Shown here piece by piece: positions 1 to 9,154 of a stretch of DNA of 64,000 nt (position 1 is its first letter; each line of letters starts with the position of its first letter). A program made the position numbers and the translations under genes. This stretch comes from an uncultured Granulosicoccaceae bacterium (GTDB lineage: Bacteria; Pseudomonadota; Gammaproteobacteria; Granulosicoccales; Granulosicoccaceae): contig CALAJN010000011.1 of assembly GCA_937922675.1 (NCBI GenBank), forward strand, positions 1 through 64,000, read 5' to 3'. The notes below the pieces were generated by a model. That model was not told the origin of the DNA. It saw only the letters and a list, made by a program, of their open reading frames with translations, and searched no databases.

Positions 1-114
1 CGCGGAGTTGACATCCTGGAGAAGGTTGCCCGAAGAGGTGATAGCAGAAGCAGGGCCTGCAAGAGCGGCAGCTGAAGCGAGAACGATAGCAGCGGTGATG
101 TGAGTAGCTTTCAT
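1..114 (-). CDS. Secreted protein of unknown function (5' part only)
   Basis: Only the first 38 codons lie in the window; the gene runs off the left edge. The visible N-terminus is a clear Sec signal peptide: MKATH, then a hydrophobic alanine-rich core of about 15 residues, then a GPASA-type signal peptidase I site near residue 24. The mature start reads ITSSGNLLQDVNSA. This indicates a periplasmic or outer-membrane protein. The product family cannot be named from this fragment. The start is the ATG at position 114. The 291 bases up to ridA would hold promoters for both genes, and I see no strong sigma-70 pair there. Confidence 0.7.
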   Translation of the reverse strand, partial: MKATHITAAIVLASAAALAGPASAITSSGNLLQDVNSA

Positions 115-405
115 GGTGTGACTCCGATAAGTGATTGAGTTTGAATTCGGTCGAAACCGTGGCGCCGTGTGGCTGCCCTGTTTCGATGTAAGTAGTATCG
201 GGTCGGTTGCTTGCTGCTGTGTTGTTGGAAATATACAGCGGTGTAAGGCCCACATCTGATGTGTGCGTTGTGTCAGCCCCTTGCGCTTTCGTGCATGGGG
301 GGGGCGAAGGCTGCAACTCGCCCGTCTCAGTGAGTGATTGAGCGCCGCAGGCGTGGAGCCGCATTTATACTGCTGGCTGAAACCGTGAACATTCGAAGGC
401 ACACC

Positions 406-789
406 ATGCGAAATATTGTATCGACTACAAATGCACCCGGCGCCATTGGCGCCTATTCGCAAGCCGTAAAGGCCGGTGACACGGTCTGGATCTCTGGCCA
501 GATACCCTTGGTGCCTAAGACCATGGAAGTGGTAGAGGGTGATGTCAGATCGCAAATCGAGCAGGTGTTCAAGAACTTCGCCGCAGTGACTGAGGCTGCG
601 GGTGGCGACCTCTCACGCGTCGTCAAATTGAACGTCTACCTGACCGATCTTGCGGACTTCCCACTCGTGAATGAAGTCATGGCGGAGCACTTCGACGAGC
701 CATATCCCGCGCGCGCCGCGGTTGAGGTTGCAGGCTTGCCCAAAGGGGTTGCCGTGGAAGTGGAAGGGGTGTTGTACCTCGGTGACTGA
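406..789 (+). CDS. ridA: RidA family enamine/imine deaminase
   Basis: A cytosolic trimeric enzyme family that hydrolyses reactive 2-aminoacrylate-type enamines/imines released by PLP enzymes, yielding ketoacid and ammonia. The 127-residue length is typical. Visible family features are GAYSQAV near residues 15-21, ISGQIP near 29-34, and the C-terminal PARAAVEVAGLP block containing the conserved Arg (R103), followed by the conserved Glu around 118-120. I chose the ATG at 406 because it gives the family N-terminus; an upstream in-frame extension adds unrelated residues. It lies about 50 bases before recG, the same neighbour as in pseudomonads, so the two are probably co-transcribed. Confidence 0.93.
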   Translation: MRNIVSTTNAPGAIGAYSQAVKAGDTVWISGQIPLVPKTMEVVEGDVRSQIEQVFKNFAAVTEAAGGDLSRVVKLNVYLTDLADFPLVNEVMAEHFDEPYPARAAVEVAGLPKGVAVEVEGVLYLGD

Positions 790-838
790 TAGCTGAGTTC
801 TGCCAAGCCTCGCATACCCTCGATTCGGTCGACGAGCC

Positions 839-2920
839 GTGGCTACGCGATCTGTGCCAGTCACTGACTTGAAAGGCGTCGGCCCCGCCATGGCCGACAA
901 GCTCAGGGCGCTCGGCATAACGCACGTCGACGATGTGCTTTTTCATTTGCCGTTTCGATACCAGGACAGAACGCGTGTCACGCCGATCGGGTCTCTGTCC
1001 CAGGGTAGAGAGGCGCTGGTGCAGGGTGAGGTCCGGCTTGCGGAAGTGGTCAATCGACGCAGGCGCACGTTACTCGTGCGTATAGCGGACAACACCGGCT
1101 CGCTCGTGTTGCGGTTTTTTCATTTCAGTCAGACCCAGGTCAGGCAATTTGAGCCCGGAGTGCAGGTACGTTGCTTCGCAGAGGTTCGACGTGGACCTGG
1201 ACAGCTGGAGATGGTGCATCCGGAATACCGAGTGGTCAAGGCGGATGCCCTTGATAGCGGGCTTGCCGACTCACTCACGCCGTTTTATCCAGCGACAGAG
1301 GGTGTCCAGCAACCGACTCTGCGTCGCTTGACGGATCAGGCGCTTGAGCAACTCGGTAGTGACAGTCTGCGTGACTGGTTGCCATCCGATGCCATTGATA
1401 GTGCTGCAATGCCTGATTTGGTGACAGCCTTGCGGATCGTGCACAGGCCTCCACCAGAGGCTGATGTCAACGCGTTGATGCAAGGCACACATCCGGCACA
1501 CCGTCGACTGGCCTTCGAGGAGCTTGTTGCTCATCGGCTGGGTTTGCGACGCTTGCGTAGTCTGACGCGGCACCATCAGGCACCGCATGTCACAAGCCAC
1601 GGGGACCGTGCGCGGGCCTTGCGAGCTTGTCTGGGCTTTCATCTGACCGACGCTCAGAACCGAGTGCTACACGAGATCGCTCAGGACATGTCAACACCTG
1701 AGCCCATGCTGCGGTTGGTACAGGGTGATGTCGGCTCAGGCAAGACCGTGGTTGCAGCCCTGGCGGCGGCTGATGTGGTGGAGGCCGGGTATCAAGTGGC
1801 ACTCATGGCACCCACAGAGATCCTTGCCGAGCAGCACTTGTTGAATTTTGCAGACTGGTTTGATCCGCTCGGTATTGATGTCGGTTGGCTGACCGGCAAA
1901 CTCACTGCGGCCAAGCGGCGTGCCGCGATCGAGGCCATTGCCATTGGTCGTACTCGTGTTGTGGTGGGAACACATGCGCTTTTCCAGCGGGATGTCGAGT
2001 TTGAGAATCTGGGGCTTGCAATCATTGACGAGCAACACCGTTTTGGGGTGCACCAACGGTTGGCTCTGAGGCAGAAGGGTGAGGCGAGTGACTCTGTGCC
2101 GCATCAATTGATCATGACGGCCACACCTATTCCCCGCACACTTGCGATGACTGCCTATGCAGACCTTGACGTGTCAGTTATCGATGAGCTACCGCCGGGG
2201 CGCAAGCCTGTTACCACCGTCGCTATTGATGCCAGCCGACGCGGGGAGGTGATCGAACGCGTTGGCAAGGCGATAGGCGATGGGCGCCAGGTGTATTGGG
2301 TGTGCACCTTGATTGAAGAGTCCGAGCATTTGCAGGCAGAGGCGGCAGAAGACACGGTAACCACTCTGGAGAGTCTGTTGCCGGACTGCAGAATCGGTTT
2401 GTTGCACGGACGCTTGAAGCCTCTGGAAAAAGAAGCGGTCATGCAGGCGTTCAAGTCTTGTGAGCTGGATTTGCTTGTGGCGACGACCGTCATAGAGGTT
2501 GGTGTTGATGTGCCCAATGCGTCCTTGATGATTATCGAGAACGCGGAGAGACTGGGCTTGTCACAATTGCATCAGCTGCGCGGTAGGGTCGGGCGAGGGG
2601 ATGCAGCGTCGAGTTGTATCCTGCTCTATCAGTCCCCCTTGTCAGTCACCGCGAAGGACAGGCTGGGTATCATGCGCGAGACCAATGACGGTTTTCTGAT
2701 TGCCCAAAAAGATCTCGAGTTGCGTGGTGCAGGAGAGGTGCTCGGTACCAAACAAACGGGGCTTGCCGAGTTTCGTATTGCAGAGTTGGGACGAGACGAT
2801 GATCTGCTTGATGCCGTCTCGGCTACAGCCGATAGGCTGTTGAGTGATCACTCAGCAGCTGTTGATGGGCTGATATCGCGTTGGATCGGTGAAAGCCGCA
2901 AAGACTATGGTGCGGTCTGA
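839..2920 (+). CDS. recG: ATP-dependent DNA helicase RecG
   Basis: Monomeric superfamily 2 helicase/translocase that regresses stalled replication forks and processes branched DNA. The 693-residue length matches the family. Order: N-terminal wedge/OB-fold region (residues about 1-190), Walker A GDVGSGKT at 296-303, DEQH box at about 397-400 within the RecG signature DEQHRFGV, MTATPIPRT motif, and a C-terminal helicase domain with QLRGRVGRG. The start is a GTG at 839, whose product begins with the usual N-terminal pattern ending LKGVGPAMADKL. It converges with the next gene, leaving four bases between the stops. Confidence 0.97.
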   Translation: MATRSVPVTDLKGVGPAMADKLRALGITHVDDVLFHLPFRYQDRTRVTPIGSLSQGREALVQGEVRLAEVVNRRRRTLLVRIADNTGSLVLRFFHFSQTQVRQFEPGVQVRCFAEVRRGPGQLEMVHPEYRVVKADALDSGLADSLTPFYPATEGVQQPTLRRLTDQALEQLGSDSLRDWLPSDAIDSAAMPDLVTALRIVHRPPPEADVNALMQGTHPAHRRLAFEELVAHRLGLRRLRSLTRHHQAPHVTSHGDRARALRACLGFHLTDAQNRVLHEIAQDMSTPEPMLRLVQGDVGSGKTVVAALAAADVVEAGYQVALMAPTEILAEQHLLNFADWFDPLGIDVGWLTGKLTAAKRRAAIEAIAIGRTRVVVGTHALFQRDVEFENLGLAIIDEQHRFGVHQRLALRQKGEASDSVPHQLIMTATPIPRTLAMTAYADLDVSVIDELPPGRKPVTTVAIDASRRGEVIERVGKAIGDGRQVYWVCTLIEESEHLQAEAAEDTVTTLESLLPDCRIGLLHGRLKPLEKEAVMQAFKSCELDLLVATTVIEVGVDVPNASLMIIENAERLGLSQLHQLRGRVGRGDAASSCILLYQSPLSVTAKDRLGIMRETNDGFLIAQKDLELRGAGEVLGTKQTGLAEFRIAELGRDDDLLDAVSATADRLLSDHSAAVDGLISRWIGESRKDYGAV

Positions 2921-2924
2921 GCCA

Positions 2925-3908
2925 CTAGACATCGAGTACAAATCCGGTATGTGATTCGCACCAGTCCCAGAGTTTCTGGCGTAGTGGCCGGGTATCGGCT
3001 TGGCGTGTGCGTGCACTCATGTGCTCTGCGCGAATGCCCCGGTCGTGCCAGAACTGACCAGTCGTACCAAGCGCTTCATCGTCAGCACTCAGCCAAACCA
3101 GAGTATCGGCGCCGTCTCGCGCAGAACGCAGCAGGCCGAGTGGTCCGAGTATCTTCGAAAAACCAGGTAGCGCTTCCTGGATACCGGGTGTGTCCACCCA
3201 TCCAGGGTGCAAGGCATGGAAGACACATTTTTCAGGCGAAACACGCTCAGCCCAGGAGCGATTCAGCGTGACCTGCGCGCGCTTTGCCAGTGCATATTGC
3301 TGAGCCCCCTGGTAGTGCTCGTCGCTCATCTCCAGCCCATCGACACTCAGTGCCGCCGTGTACATGCCGCCTGAACTCATCGTCAAGACGCGACCGGCAC
3401 CCGTGCCCGCGCTCAGTAGTGGCAGACAAAGTCCGGTCATCAAGAACGGTGCGGCGACCATGATTTCAACAGACAAGTCAGTGCCATCGTTCGTGCGTTG
3501 TCTTTGATTGAAAAGCGCACCGGCATTGTGGGCGAGTGTGTCAATTCTGTCGTAGCGCGCGTGGAGCTCATCGCAGGCTTCGCGTACCGAATCCAATTGG
3601 CCCAGATCAGCGATTACTGCATCGATGCGTTCGTTGCCAGTGTTCTTGCCAAGTCGCTCGATGAGGGCTTGTGCCTTGTCCTCACTGCGCGCCACGATGA
3701 CAAGGTGAGCACCCAGGCTTGCATACACCTCAGCTGCAGCTTCACCGATACCCGAAGTGGCTCCGGTGATCACCACGAGCTGATCGCTCAAGTCGTATTC
3801 CTCGAGCGCGCGCCAGTCGAACAGTCGCTTGCGCACAGCCGCACCGATGCTGGAGAAGCTGGGCACGACGGTTTTCTCTATGAGCGTATCGAGCAGTCCT
3901 TGAGTCAT
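2925..3908 (-). CDS. Short-chain dehydrogenase/reductase (DHRS12-like)
   Basis: NAD(P)-dependent oxidoreductase of the SDR superfamily, 327 residues. It shows the cofactor motif TGATSGIG at residues 48-55, NAG at 128-130, the catalytic Ser region MSSGGMY near 177-183 and the catalytic YALAK at 205-209. The SSGGM signature and the roughly 40-residue N-terminal extension resemble DHRS12-type SDRs; the substrate is unknown. I chose the ATG at 3908 because an AAGG element sits seven bases upstream; another ATG lies two codons earlier. The longer open frame upstream runs into the divergent neighbour and is unlikely to be translated. Confidence 0.85.
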   Translation of the reverse strand: MTQGLLDTLIEKTVVPSFSSIGAAVRKRLFDWRALEEYDLSDQLVVITGATSGIGEAAAEVYASLGAHLVIVARSEDKAQALIERLGKNTGNERIDAVIADLGQLDSVREACDELHARYDRIDTLAHNAGALFNQRQRTNDGTDLSVEIMVAAPFLMTGLCLPLLSAGTGAGRVLTMSSGGMYTAALSVDGLEMSDEHYQGAQQYALAKRAQVTLNRSWAERVSPEKCVFHALHPGWVDTPGIQEALPGFSKILGPLGLLRSARDGADTLVWLSADDEALGTTGQFWHDRGIRAEHMSARTRQADTRPLRQKLWDWCESHTGFVLDV

Positions 3909-4014
3909 GTGCATACCTTTTTGGCTGGATATATCGCCAAGCTTGCCTTGGCATCGACAGCGGCGCCACAGACCTGCAAGATACACCGATCTGCTACCGC
4001 CACTACCGCCTGCA

Positions 4015-5034
4015 ATGACCCCAACTGAACGACTCGACCTTGCAACGATTGAATCATTGGCCTGTGACGCGCTCTTGGCCAAGGGTTTTTCGCACGGTCA
4101 GGCAAGTGCGATCGCCAGCAACGTCACCGCGGCCGAGCGGGATGGCTGCCTTTCGCACGGTCTATTCAGAATTCCTTTTTATGTTGCAGCCTCTGGTAAC
4201 GCCGATTGTGATCCGACGGCTGAACCGGTGCTGTTCCAACCAGACGGCGCGGTGGTGCATGTGGATGCAGGCCATGGTTTTTGTCCGCATGCTTTGGATG
4301 TTGGGCTCGAGCCTTTGGCAGACACGGCTCGACAGTACGGAATTGCCGCCTTGGCAGTGCGTCGTGTGTACAACATCGCAGCGCTCTGGCCTGAGGTGGA
4401 GCGATTGGCCACCGAGGGCCTCACAGCGTTTGCGTTTACAGCCTCCAATGCCTGTGTGGCACCCGCTGGCGGCACAAAGCCGGTATTCGGCACCAACCCG
4501 ATGGCGTTTGGCTTTCCACGTTCTTCCGGCCCACCGCTGGTCTTTGATCAAGCCACCAGCGCCAGCGCCCGGGGTGAAATTCAGTTGCACAAGCGTGAGG
4601 GCAAGAGCTTGCCTGAGGGTTGGGCCATTGATGCAGACGGTCAACCAACCACAGATCCCGAGGCAGCCTTGGCCGGAGCTCAATTGCCCTTTGGAGGCTA
4701 CAAGGGGTCATCCCTGTCATTGATGGTCGAGTTATTGGCGGGACCCCTGATTGGCGAGCTCTCCAGTCGTGAGTCCGCCGCCCACGATGTCAACAAGACC
4801 GGAGCCCCCTTCGGTGGCGAGTTTCTGATTGCGATTGATCCGCAGCGTTGCGCACCTCCCGGCCAGGCGGTTGATCATGATGCTCGAGCCGAGCGGATTT
4901 TGGCTGATGTGCTCGCGCAGGACGGAACGCGCCTGCCTTCCTCGCGTCGGTTTGCAGCGCGTGAGCGCAGTCTCGTGGATGGGGTGGATGTCTCGGTACA
5001 CTTGCTTGAGACGATTCGCGGGTATTGCGCCTAG
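4015..5034 (+). CDS. Ldh_2 family (malate/L-lactate/imino acid) dehydrogenase
   Basis: NAD(P)H-dependent 2-oxoacid or cyclic-imine reductase of the YlbC/DpkA fold, 339 residues. The family's catalytic SHG motif is at 47-49 (His48), the FGTNP cofactor loop is near 158-162, a conserved Asp is near 178, and FGGYKGSSLSLMVE is near 229. The family includes malate/lactate dehydrogenases and delta1-piperideine-2-carboxylate reductase; the sequence alone does not choose between them. It begins at the ATG at 4015, 106 bases from the divergent SDR gene, so the two may share a regulatory region. Confidence 0.88.
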   Translation: MTPTERLDLATIESLACDALLAKGFSHGQASAIASNVTAAERDGCLSHGLFRIPFYVAASGNADCDPTAEPVLFQPDGAVVHVDAGHGFCPHALDVGLEPLADTARQYGIAALAVRRVYNIAALWPEVERLATEGLTAFAFTASNACVAPAGGTKPVFGTNPMAFGFPRSSGPPLVFDQATSASARGEIQLHKREGKSLPEGWAIDADGQPTTDPEAALAGAQLPFGGYKGSSLSLMVELLAGPLIGELSSRESAAHDVNKTGAPFGGEFLIAIDPQRCAPPGQAVDHDARAERILADVLAQDGTRLPSSRRFAARERSLVDGVDVSVHLLETIRGYCA

Positions 5035-5116
5035 TACAAGCTCTCTGCGTCGACCTGCGTGTCCATGCGTTTGGAGCTCATTGGACAGCGTGCTTCAAGG
5101 CCTCGATCTGACTGAA

Positions 5117-5755
5117 TCATGCCTCTGGCTCATCAAGCCGTACACGACCTGCCAATATCAGCGCGATACCTATCAGAGCGCCGCCAAGGGCGCCGTATAG
5201 ATGGGCATCGACGATAACGTTGCCGCCTGCGAAGGATTCACTGCCAGGCAAGGCACCGCCGAGCTGTTCCCAAGCGAGTTTGCCGGCCACAGCCACCAAC
5301 AGTACAGCAGCAGATCTTGGCCAGACCCGGAGGTCGGCCAGGGTGCCGGCGATTATCAGACCGTGCAGTGTGCCACTGAAGCCGACATACCAGAAGAGCT
5401 CCGGATTGCGCCACCACAGTCCAACCCCGACCACCACGCTTGATCCGAGGATCAAGATGAGCCAGTCGACGGCCGCAAACCGCTTCCAGACCAGAGCGGT
5501 CACCAGTCCGAGACCTGCGATATTCATCAACAAATGACTCGCCCCGAGATGGACAAAATTACCGGTCAGCAATAGCCACCAACGGCCGTCGTCGATGGCT
5601 TCACGGTCAAAGCGAAGTGTGGTGTCCAGGCCTGTTGCTTGCAACACCACGCAAAGTGCGGCGGTTCCTGCGGCGACGCCCAGTGCGATCCGCTTGGTGC
5701 GCTTGGCGCTGTAAGCAACTGGCGTCGGGCTTGTGACGGGTTCAGCCGGAATCAT
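5117..5755 (-). CDS. rrtA: Rhombosortase (rhomboid-family intramembrane serine protease)
   Basis: Small rhomboid protease of about five to six membrane segments, 212 residues. It carries the rhomboid HxxxHxxxN pattern at His69, His74 and Asn78, the nucleophile motif GFSGTLHG (Ser128), and the late catalytic-histidine motif VDAHLYGALGG (His185). The LHG extension after GxSG and the DAHLYGA form are characteristic of rhombosortase, which in Vibrio cleaves the GlyGly-CTERM tail of Type II-secreted proteins. It lies divergent to gspG, fitting that partnership. No GlyGly-CTERM substrate was recognised inside the window. Family placement is by motif reading only. Confidence 0.82.
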   Translation of the reverse strand: MIPAEPVTSPTPVAYSAKRTKRIALGVAAGTAALCVVLQATGLDTTLRFDREAIDDGRWWLLLTGNFVHLGASHLLMNIAGLGLVTALVWKRFAAVDWLILILGSSVVVGVGLWWRNPELFWYVGFSGTLHGLIIAGTLADLRVWPRSAAVLLVAVAGKLAWEQLGGALPGSESFAGGNVIVDAHLYGALGGALIGIALILAGRVRLDEPEA

Positions 5756-5904
5756 TCGTATTGGCTCTGGTCATAGGCTGAATAAGGAGTTTGCCTGTGC
5801 ACTGCATGACATTCGCACGCCCAATTGCCAGTGCTATCCTCGAAAGGCTCACCGGCGCTTGCGTACGTTCACAGAAATAACTGATCAAACCAGATTCAGA
5901 ATAG

Positions 5905-6423
5905 ATGAAAGACCTGATGCACGAACTCAACCACACCTTGCCTGCTATCGCCGAGTCCGGCCACTCAGTCGCGGGTGCGCCGCCTCGCCTGTCTCGCAAG
6001 CCTTACGGCCGCGCTGGCGGATTCACCTTGATCGAGATCATGGTAGTGGTCGCAATCATTGCCATTCTGGGTGCCACCGTGGTGCCGTTGATCATGAACC
6101 GGCCTGAGGACGCGCGAGTCGTGCGAGCCAATAATGACATTGCCTCGTTCGGCTCGGCGCTGGAACTCTACAGGTTGGATAATTTCAACTACCCGTCGAC
6201 CGAGCAGGGCTTGCAAGCTCTGGTGGAAAAACCGTCCGGAGATCCGGAACCTGTCAACTGGAACCAGGGCGGCTACATCAAGCAACTGCAAAAAGACCCG
6301 TGGGGTCGGGATTACCTGTACATCTCGGACGGTGGCGACTTTGAAATCCTGTCTCTGGGCCGCGACGGTGCAGAAGGCGGCGACAGCTACGATGCTGATA
6401 TCTCGAGCCTCGGCGCTGAGTAA
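5905..6423 (+). CDS. gspG: Type II secretion major pseudopilin GspG
   Basis: Major subunit of the Type II secretion pseudopilus in the inner membrane and periplasm. The prepilin cleavage site is G39|F40 followed by FTLIE, with Glu44 at mature position 5 and a hydrophobic helix of about 20 residues. The C-terminal part has the GspG pattern: STEQGLQALVEKP, YIKQLQKDPWG and a DGAEGGDS calcium-binding type loop. The 39-residue leader is long for the family. A second ATG four codons downstream would shorten it slightly, and neither start has a strong ribosome site. First gene of the gspGHIJKLMN run. Confidence 0.95.
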   Translation: MKDLMHELNHTLPAIAESGHSVAGAPPRLSRKPYGRAGGFTLIEIMVVVAIIAILGATVVPLIMNRPEDARVVRANNDIASFGSALELYRLDNFNYPSTEQGLQALVEKPSGDPEPVNWNQGGYIKQLQKDPWGRDYLYISDGGDFEILSLGRDGAEGGDSYDADISSLGAE

Positions 6424-6446
6424 TCTCCCGTTTTTCAAGGATAAGG

Positions 6447-7025
6447 GTGACTAACAGACCAGGACGCAGCGAGCCCAACTCGGGCGCTAGCGGCTTCACA
6501 TTGATCGAGCTACTGGTGACGATTGCCATCGTCGCCATCCTCGTTGGTGCTGTAGTCATCAACATCGAGTTCCGAAACGTCGGCAAGGAGATCAGGGACT
6601 CGGCGCTACGTACGGGGCTGATCATGAATCTGGCGTCAGATCAGGCTGTCTATTCTCGCACCCAGCTCGGAATCCGATTTCATCCAGGCAGCTATGAGTT
6701 TTGGGCCTTGCTTGCCGAAGACGAGGGCGATGAACCTGAATGGACGCCAGTGGAGGATCCGCGTCTGAGCTTTCGACAGCCGAACGCTGACGTGTTCTTC
6801 GAGGTCGACCTCTCGGGGCAGGCGGTCATTCTCGAGACGCTCGAAGAGGAGTTGTCCAATGCGACCACAGAAGATCCGCTGAGGCCGCACATCCTGTTCT
6901 TGTCCAATGGCGAGTTTGTGCCGGATTTTCGTGTGATCATGCGAGATGAGGAAGACGAGTTTCGCTGGCAGGTGGCGAGCGGTGAAGTGGAGCCTGTCGT
7001 GGTCGAGCAATTGGACGCACCGTGA
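6447..7025 (+). CDS. gspH: Type II secretion minor pseudopilin GspH
   Basis: Minor pseudopilin of the Type II secretion tip complex, 192 residues. Class III leader cleavage is at G16|F17 with FTLIE and Glu21 at mature position 5, followed by a membrane helix. The remainder has the low-complexity acidic beta domain seen in GspH/FimT proteins. It starts at a GTG (6447) with AAGG a few bases upstream, 23 bases after gspG. Its stop overlaps the GTG of gspI by four bases, implying translational coupling. Assignment rests on position in the operon plus the leader. Confidence 0.9.
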   Translation: MTNRPGRSEPNSGASGFTLIELLVTIAIVAILVGAVVINIEFRNVGKEIRDSALRTGLIMNLASDQAVYSRTQLGIRFHPGSYEFWALLAEDEGDEPEWTPVEDPRLSFRQPNADVFFEVDLSGQAVILETLEEELSNATTEDPLRPHILFLSNGEFVPDFRVIMRDEEDEFRWQVASGEVEPVVVEQLDAP

Positions 7026-7420
7026 GCAAACGCGACGTCCATCTGCGGCAAAGCGGTGGTTTTACACTCATTGAAGTGTTGGTCGCGATGACCATACTGG
7101 CGGTTGGCGTGTCGGCGCTGGTGATGACCGCTGCTGCCAGTACACAGCGTGCCGAGCACCTGCGTACGCGCGAGGTCGCTCGCTGGGTTGCGAGCAACAC
7201 CATGGCCGAGTGGCAGGCAGTGCCGGGGTGGCCAGAGATCGGCACAACCAATACCGAAGTGGAAATGGTGGGTCAACGATGGTTTGTGCGCACTCGTACC
7301 CAGCGGGTGGCGGATGCTGATTTGCGCAGGCTCGATATTGAAGTACGTTCGGACAAGGATGCCGACAGTTACCTGTATTCGGTCGCCGGGTTTTTGGGCA
7401 ACCCCGAGTTTCGCCTGTGA
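7022..7420 (+). CDS. gspI: Type II secretion minor pseudopilin GspI
   Basis: Minor pseudopilin that nucleates the GspI-J-K tip. 132 residues, usual for GspI. The leader is cleaved at G13|F14 with FTLIEVLVA and Glu18 at mature position 5. The later segment RTREVARWVASNTMAEWQ matches the GspI helix that follows the N-terminal helix. It starts at GTG 7022 overlapping gspH, and its own stop overlaps gspJ by four bases, so translation of H, I and J is probably coupled. Confidence 0.92.
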   Translation: MSKRDVHLRQSGGFTLIEVLVAMTILAVGVSALVMTAAASTQRAEHLRTREVARWVASNTMAEWQAVPGWPEIGTTNTEVEMVGQRWFVRTRTQRVADADLRRLDIEVRSDKDADSYLYSVAGFLGNPEFRL

Positions 7421-8043
7421 ATACCTCCGTAAAAAGGACGCGCGGGTTTACGCTGATTGAGCTCCTGGTCGCGATGTTTTTGCTCGCGATACTCGGGACG
7501 GCTGGTTTTCGCATGCTGACCCAGATCAATGCCACACGCGTGGCCATCGAGGCGCAGGCCGATCGCCTTGGGCAGTTACAGCGCACTTTTTACTGGCTCG
7601 CGGAAGATGTCACCCAGATCGTCAACCGTCCCGTACGCTCGTCGGTTGACGCGCCCTTGCCAGCCTTTCAGGTCAATGTGGCAGGGGGTTCCTTGTTTGA
7701 TCTGACGCGCGCGGGGTGGGTTAATCCGGTAGGCGATGCAATGCCGCCACGCTCTGACTTGCAGCGCGTCTCCTGGTCTCTCGAGGAAGACGCGCTCATG
7801 CGAAACTACTGGTATCACCTTGAAACCCTGGACGAGGCACCGAGTCGCAGACGGCAAATGATGGACCGTGTCGACGACCTCCGCTTGCGGTATCTCGATA
7901 TCGATGGCGAGTGGAGTGACAGCTGGCCACCGCTGAGCAGTCAGGGTCTGGAGGATGCACCCGCTTTGCCGAGGGCTATCGAGTTTGTGTTCGAACTTGA
8001 GGATCTTGGGGAAATACGTCGCGTATTTGCTCTGCCTTCGTGA
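7417..8043 (+). CDS. gspJ: Type II secretion minor pseudopilin GspJ
   Basis: Minor pseudopilin of the tip complex, 208 residues. A short leader ends at G10|F11 with FTLIELLVA and Glu15 at mature position 5. The following sequence contains the GspJ pattern LGQLQRTFYWLAEDVTQIV and a late ELEDLGEIRRVFALP strand. The GTG start at 7417 overlaps the gspI stop by four bases. Nine bases separate its stop from gspK. Confidence 0.92.
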   Translation: MNTSVKRTRGFTLIELLVAMFLLAILGTAGFRMLTQINATRVAIEAQADRLGQLQRTFYWLAEDVTQIVNRPVRSSVDAPLPAFQVNVAGGSLFDLTRAGWVNPVGDAMPPRSDLQRVSWSLEEDALMRNYWYHLETLDEAPSRRRQMMDRVDDLRLRYLDIDGEWSDSWPPLSSQGLEDAPALPRAIEFVFELEDLGEIRRVFALPS

Positions 8044-8052
8044 GCGCCGGTC

Positions 8053-9135
8053 ATGGATAGCAGACGGTTATCAACGCCTCGACGGCAAAGCGGTATCGCC
8101 GTTGTGACGGCTATGCTGATCATCGCGCTTTGTTCGATCACCATGGTATCCATTACTGCGCGTCAGCAACTGACGCTGCAGCGAGAGCGCAATGAGGGAG
8201 CCATATTGCTCGCGCGTGATCTTGCGGTCAGTGGCGAGCGCTTTGCTGCAGCCTTGTTGTTTCGTGATCGCGAGGTCGGGGACCGAAACAATTCGGACTC
8301 ACTGGATGATGATTGGGCCCAGACAATCCCGCCGGTGCCTATAGACGACAATGCAGCCATTCAAGGTTGTGTGTGGGACTTGCAAGGGCGGCTTAACCTC
8401 AACAACCTGGTCGATGTCGACGGCAATGTCATCGCCTATGAGGTCGAGCGTATGCAACGTCTGTTCAGCGAGCTCGGGATTGCTGTAAACAAGGTGCAGG
8501 CGGTCATTGACTGGATAGACAGCGATGTCAATGCCACCGTACCCGATGGCGCCGAAGACGACTACTACTCCGGGCTCGATCCAGCGTATCGTGCTGCCAA
8601 CGCGCCGTTTACGAGTCCAAGCGAGCTCAAATTGGTCAAGGGCTTCAGCCCCGCTGTGGAAGAAGAGGCCGAGGACTATGCCCTGCTGTTGCCACATGTT
8701 GCGGCGCTACCGACCGTCAATGGACCGTTGCCTATAAACGTCAATACTGCGACACCAGAAGTGCTCTCGTCATTGTCAGATGACATGAGAGGACTGGGAG
8801 GCGAAATGTCCAGATGGGACAGTTCTGCTTATGAGGACTATCCTGAGTGCGAGAACATATTTGATCTGGCGGCTGATGGTCCTGAATCGCTAACCGGTGA
8901 TTCACGCGATACAACCCCGTTCGAGAGCACGTTATTGTTCGACGAAGAAGTAGACCCGGGCGGCGGGAATGGTCTGGATCTTGGTATTGAAGGCAGCCGG
9001 GGCGTGCGTTCCGACTACTTTCAAGTGCGTATTGATGTCATTACCGAGGCGGTTAGAGTGTCTCAGTTTACGGTTCTAGAGCGCGACGGCGAAGGTCGTA
9101 CGCGTGTTCTTTATCGCTCACGCGACACGCCATAG
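8053..9135 (+). CDS. gspK: Type II secretion minor pseudopilin GspK
   Basis: Largest minor pseudopilin, capping the pseudopilus; 360 residues, in the normal range. The leader is cleaved at G14|I15. As usual for GspK, mature position 5 is not Glu (it is Thr19). The inserted helical domain includes WDLQGRLNLNNLV near residue 98, KVQAVIDWIDSD near 145 and PINVNTATPEVL near 225, all recognisable GspK segments. The overlap with the next frame depends on which gspL start is used. Confidence 0.94.
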   Translation: MDSRRLSTPRRQSGIAVVTAMLIIALCSITMVSITARQQLTLQRERNEGAILLARDLAVSGERFAAALLFRDREVGDRNNSDSLDDDWAQTIPPVPIDDNAAIQGCVWDLQGRLNLNNLVDVDGNVIAYEVERMQRLFSELGIAVNKVQAVIDWIDSDVNATVPDGAEDDYYSGLDPAYRAANAPFTSPSELKLVKGFSPAVEEEAEDYALLLPHVAALPTVNGPLPINVNTATPEVLSSLSDDMRGLGGEMSRWDSSAYEDYPECENIFDLAADGPESLTGDSRDTTPFESTLLFDEEVDPGGGNGLDLGIEGSRGVRSDYFQVRIDVITEAVRVSQFTVLERDGEGRTRVLYRSRDTP

Positions 9136-9154
9136 CAGGCTGAAAACGAGGCAG

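Noticed and set aside
297-304. Run of eight G upstream of ridA as a phase-variation tract
   Set aside because: The tract is short, about 100 bases from the start codon, and a housekeeping deaminase is an unlikely phase-variable gene.
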